Shown piece by piece: positions 63,085 through 64,000 of a stretch of DNA of 64,000 nucleotides. This DNA comes from Ectorhizobium quercum. GTDB lineage: Bacteria > Pseudomonadota > Alphaproteobacteria > Rhizobiales > Rhizobiaceae. The notes beneath the pieces were generated by a model that had not been told where the DNA came from, made no database searches, and worked only from the letters and a program-made list of their open reading frames with translations. The position numbers were made by a program, and so were the translations under genes. Positions within the stretch are counted from its first letter, which is position 1, and the number at the start of each line of letters is the position of its first letter. The stretch covers positions 62,001-126,000 of the forward strand of contig NZ_JANFPI010000003.1 of the NCBI RefSeq assembly GCF_026552795.1. Reading direction: 5' to 3'.

Positions 63085-64000
63085 TCAGAAGAAGCCGAGC
63101 GGCTTCGTGCCGTAGCTGACCAGAAGGTTCTTGGTCTGCTGGTAGTGGTCGAGTATCATCTTGTGCGTTTCGCGGCCGATACCGGACTGCTTGTAGCCGC
63201 CGAACGACGCATGCGCCGGATAGGCATGATAGCAATTCGTCCAGACCCGGCCCGCCTGAATGCCCCGTCCGGCGCGGTAGGCCGTGTTGGCATTGCGGGT
63301 CCACACGCCGGCGCCGAGGCCGAACTCCGTGTCGTTGGCGATCTCGATGGCTTCCTCGAAGGTCTTGAAGGTCGTGACGGCAAGCACCGGCCCGAAAATC
63401 TCTTCCTGGAAGATGCGCATCTTGTTGTGGCCCTGGAACACCGTCGGCTCGATGTAGAAGCCGGCGCCCAGATCGCCGGGAAGCTGGCCCTTGCCGCCGC
63501 CCGTCAGCACCTTGGCGCCCTCTTCGCGGCCGATGTCGATATAGCCGAGGATCTTCTCGAACTGCTGCTGCGAGGCCTGCGCACCGATCATGGTCGACAG
63601 ATCGAAGGGGTCGCCGCGCTGGATCGACTGGACCCGCTTGACGGCCTTTTCCATGAACGTGTCGAAAATGTCCTCCTGCACCAGCGCCCGGCTCGGGCAT
63701 GTGCAGATCTCGCCCTGGTTCAGGGCGAAGAAGGCGAAGCCTTCCAGCGCCTTCTCGAGATAATCGTCATCCTCGGCCATGACGTCCGAGAAGAAGACGT
63801 TCGGCGACTTGCCGCCCAGTTCCAGCGTGATGTTAGTGACGTTGTCGGCGGCATAGCGCATGATTTCCTTGCCGACCGCCGTGGAGCCGGTGAAGGCGAT
63901 CTTGGCGATGCGCGGGCTCTGCGCCAGCGGCCTGCCGACCTCGACACCCGTGCCGCTCACGATGTTCAGCACGCCCGCCGGCAGAAGATCGGCGATCAGT
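63085..64000 (-). CDS. NAD-dependent aldehyde dehydrogenase, AldB/ExaC type, C-terminal part
   Basis: The frame continues beyond base 64000, so the N-terminal portion is missing, leaving about 305 residues. It contains [17 protein letters not shown] (NAD binding), [14 protein letters not shown] with the general-base Glu and [15 protein letters not shown] with the catalytic Cys, then [10 protein letters not shown] and [34 protein letters not shown]. The CTCPSR sequence is typical of acetaldehyde dehydrogenases AldB/ExaC/AcoD. It would oxidise acetaldehyde or related aldehydes to acids. Confidence 0.94.
   Translation of the reverse strand, partial: LIADLLPAGVLNIVSGTGVEVGRPLAQSPRIAKIAFTGSTAVGKEIMRYAADNVTNITLELGGKSPNVFFSDVMAEDDDYLEKALEGFAFFALNQGEICTCPSRALVQEDIFDTFMEKAVKRVQSIQRGDPFDLSTMIGAQASQQQFEKILGYIDIGREEGAKVLTGGGKGQLPGDLGAGFYIEPTVFQGHNKMRIFQEEIFGPVLAVTTFKTFEEAIEIANDTEFGLGAGVWTRNANTAYRAGRGIQAGRVWTNCYHAYPAHASFGGYKQSGIGRETHKMILDHYQQTKNLLVSYGTKPLGFF

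Overview
The window is GC-rich, densely coded alphaproteobacterial DNA, most likely from the Rhizobiaceae (Rhizobium, Agrobacterium, Shinella or Ensifer type). Four things point there: a five-step hut pathway using HutF plus HutG, a fused SecDF, a rhizobial-type palindromic intergenic repeat, and a high load of ABC importers. I saw no rRNA, tRNA, CRISPR array, insertion sequence or phage gene. Both ends cut genes: a RecQ helicase on the left and an aldehyde dehydrogenase on the right.

Layout. 1-829: recQ fragment. 911-11772: histidine utilisation, with the repressor hutC, a NitT/TauT-type ABC importer, hutD-U-G-H-I on the minus strand and hutF divergent. The hut and importer promoters share a TGTATATACA-like HutC operator. 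11865-16580: a YghU-type GST, then a LysR regulator divergent from a YdiJ-like FAD/Fe-S dehydrogenase. 16895-20635: a siderophore ABC importer. 20790-21448: a VapBC toxin-antitoxin pair. 21536-24490: secDF and a small membrane or secreted protein. 24798-25955: urate hydroxylase HpxO. 25975-29823: thiOSGEF behind a TPP riboswitch, with no thiC. 29874-41102: an IclR regulator, hyuAB, a divergent peptide-type ABC importer with a Tat-exported binding protein, and a DeoR regulator. 41294-52286: a catabolic region holding a RidA-like protein, three DAO-family oxidases, an aspartase-like lyase, a polar amino-acid ABC importer, an IclR regulator and an SDR. 52796-60702: a three-gene operon of a GltB-like protein, a CysJ-like diflavin reductase and a HemS-like protein. 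60895-64000: an orphan MetQ-like protein, a type II NADH dehydrogenase and the partial aldehyde dehydrogenase.

How the genes work together. The hut genes import and convert histidine or urocanate to glutamate, ammonia and formate. The region from about 30 to 52 kb looks like two or three linked import-and-oxidation modules for amino-acid-like or amide compounds. Each has its own local regulator, and repeated ATAATGTGAGATT-like sequences around the second IclR gene suggest a small regulon.

The most novel unit is the operon at 52796-60702. A full-length glutamate-synthase-like protein with an unusual Fe-S cysteine spacing is followed not by GltD but by an NADPH diflavin reductase and a half-size HemS-like protein. 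Its function is unknown to me; a redox or heme-linked amidotransferase system is an inference only.
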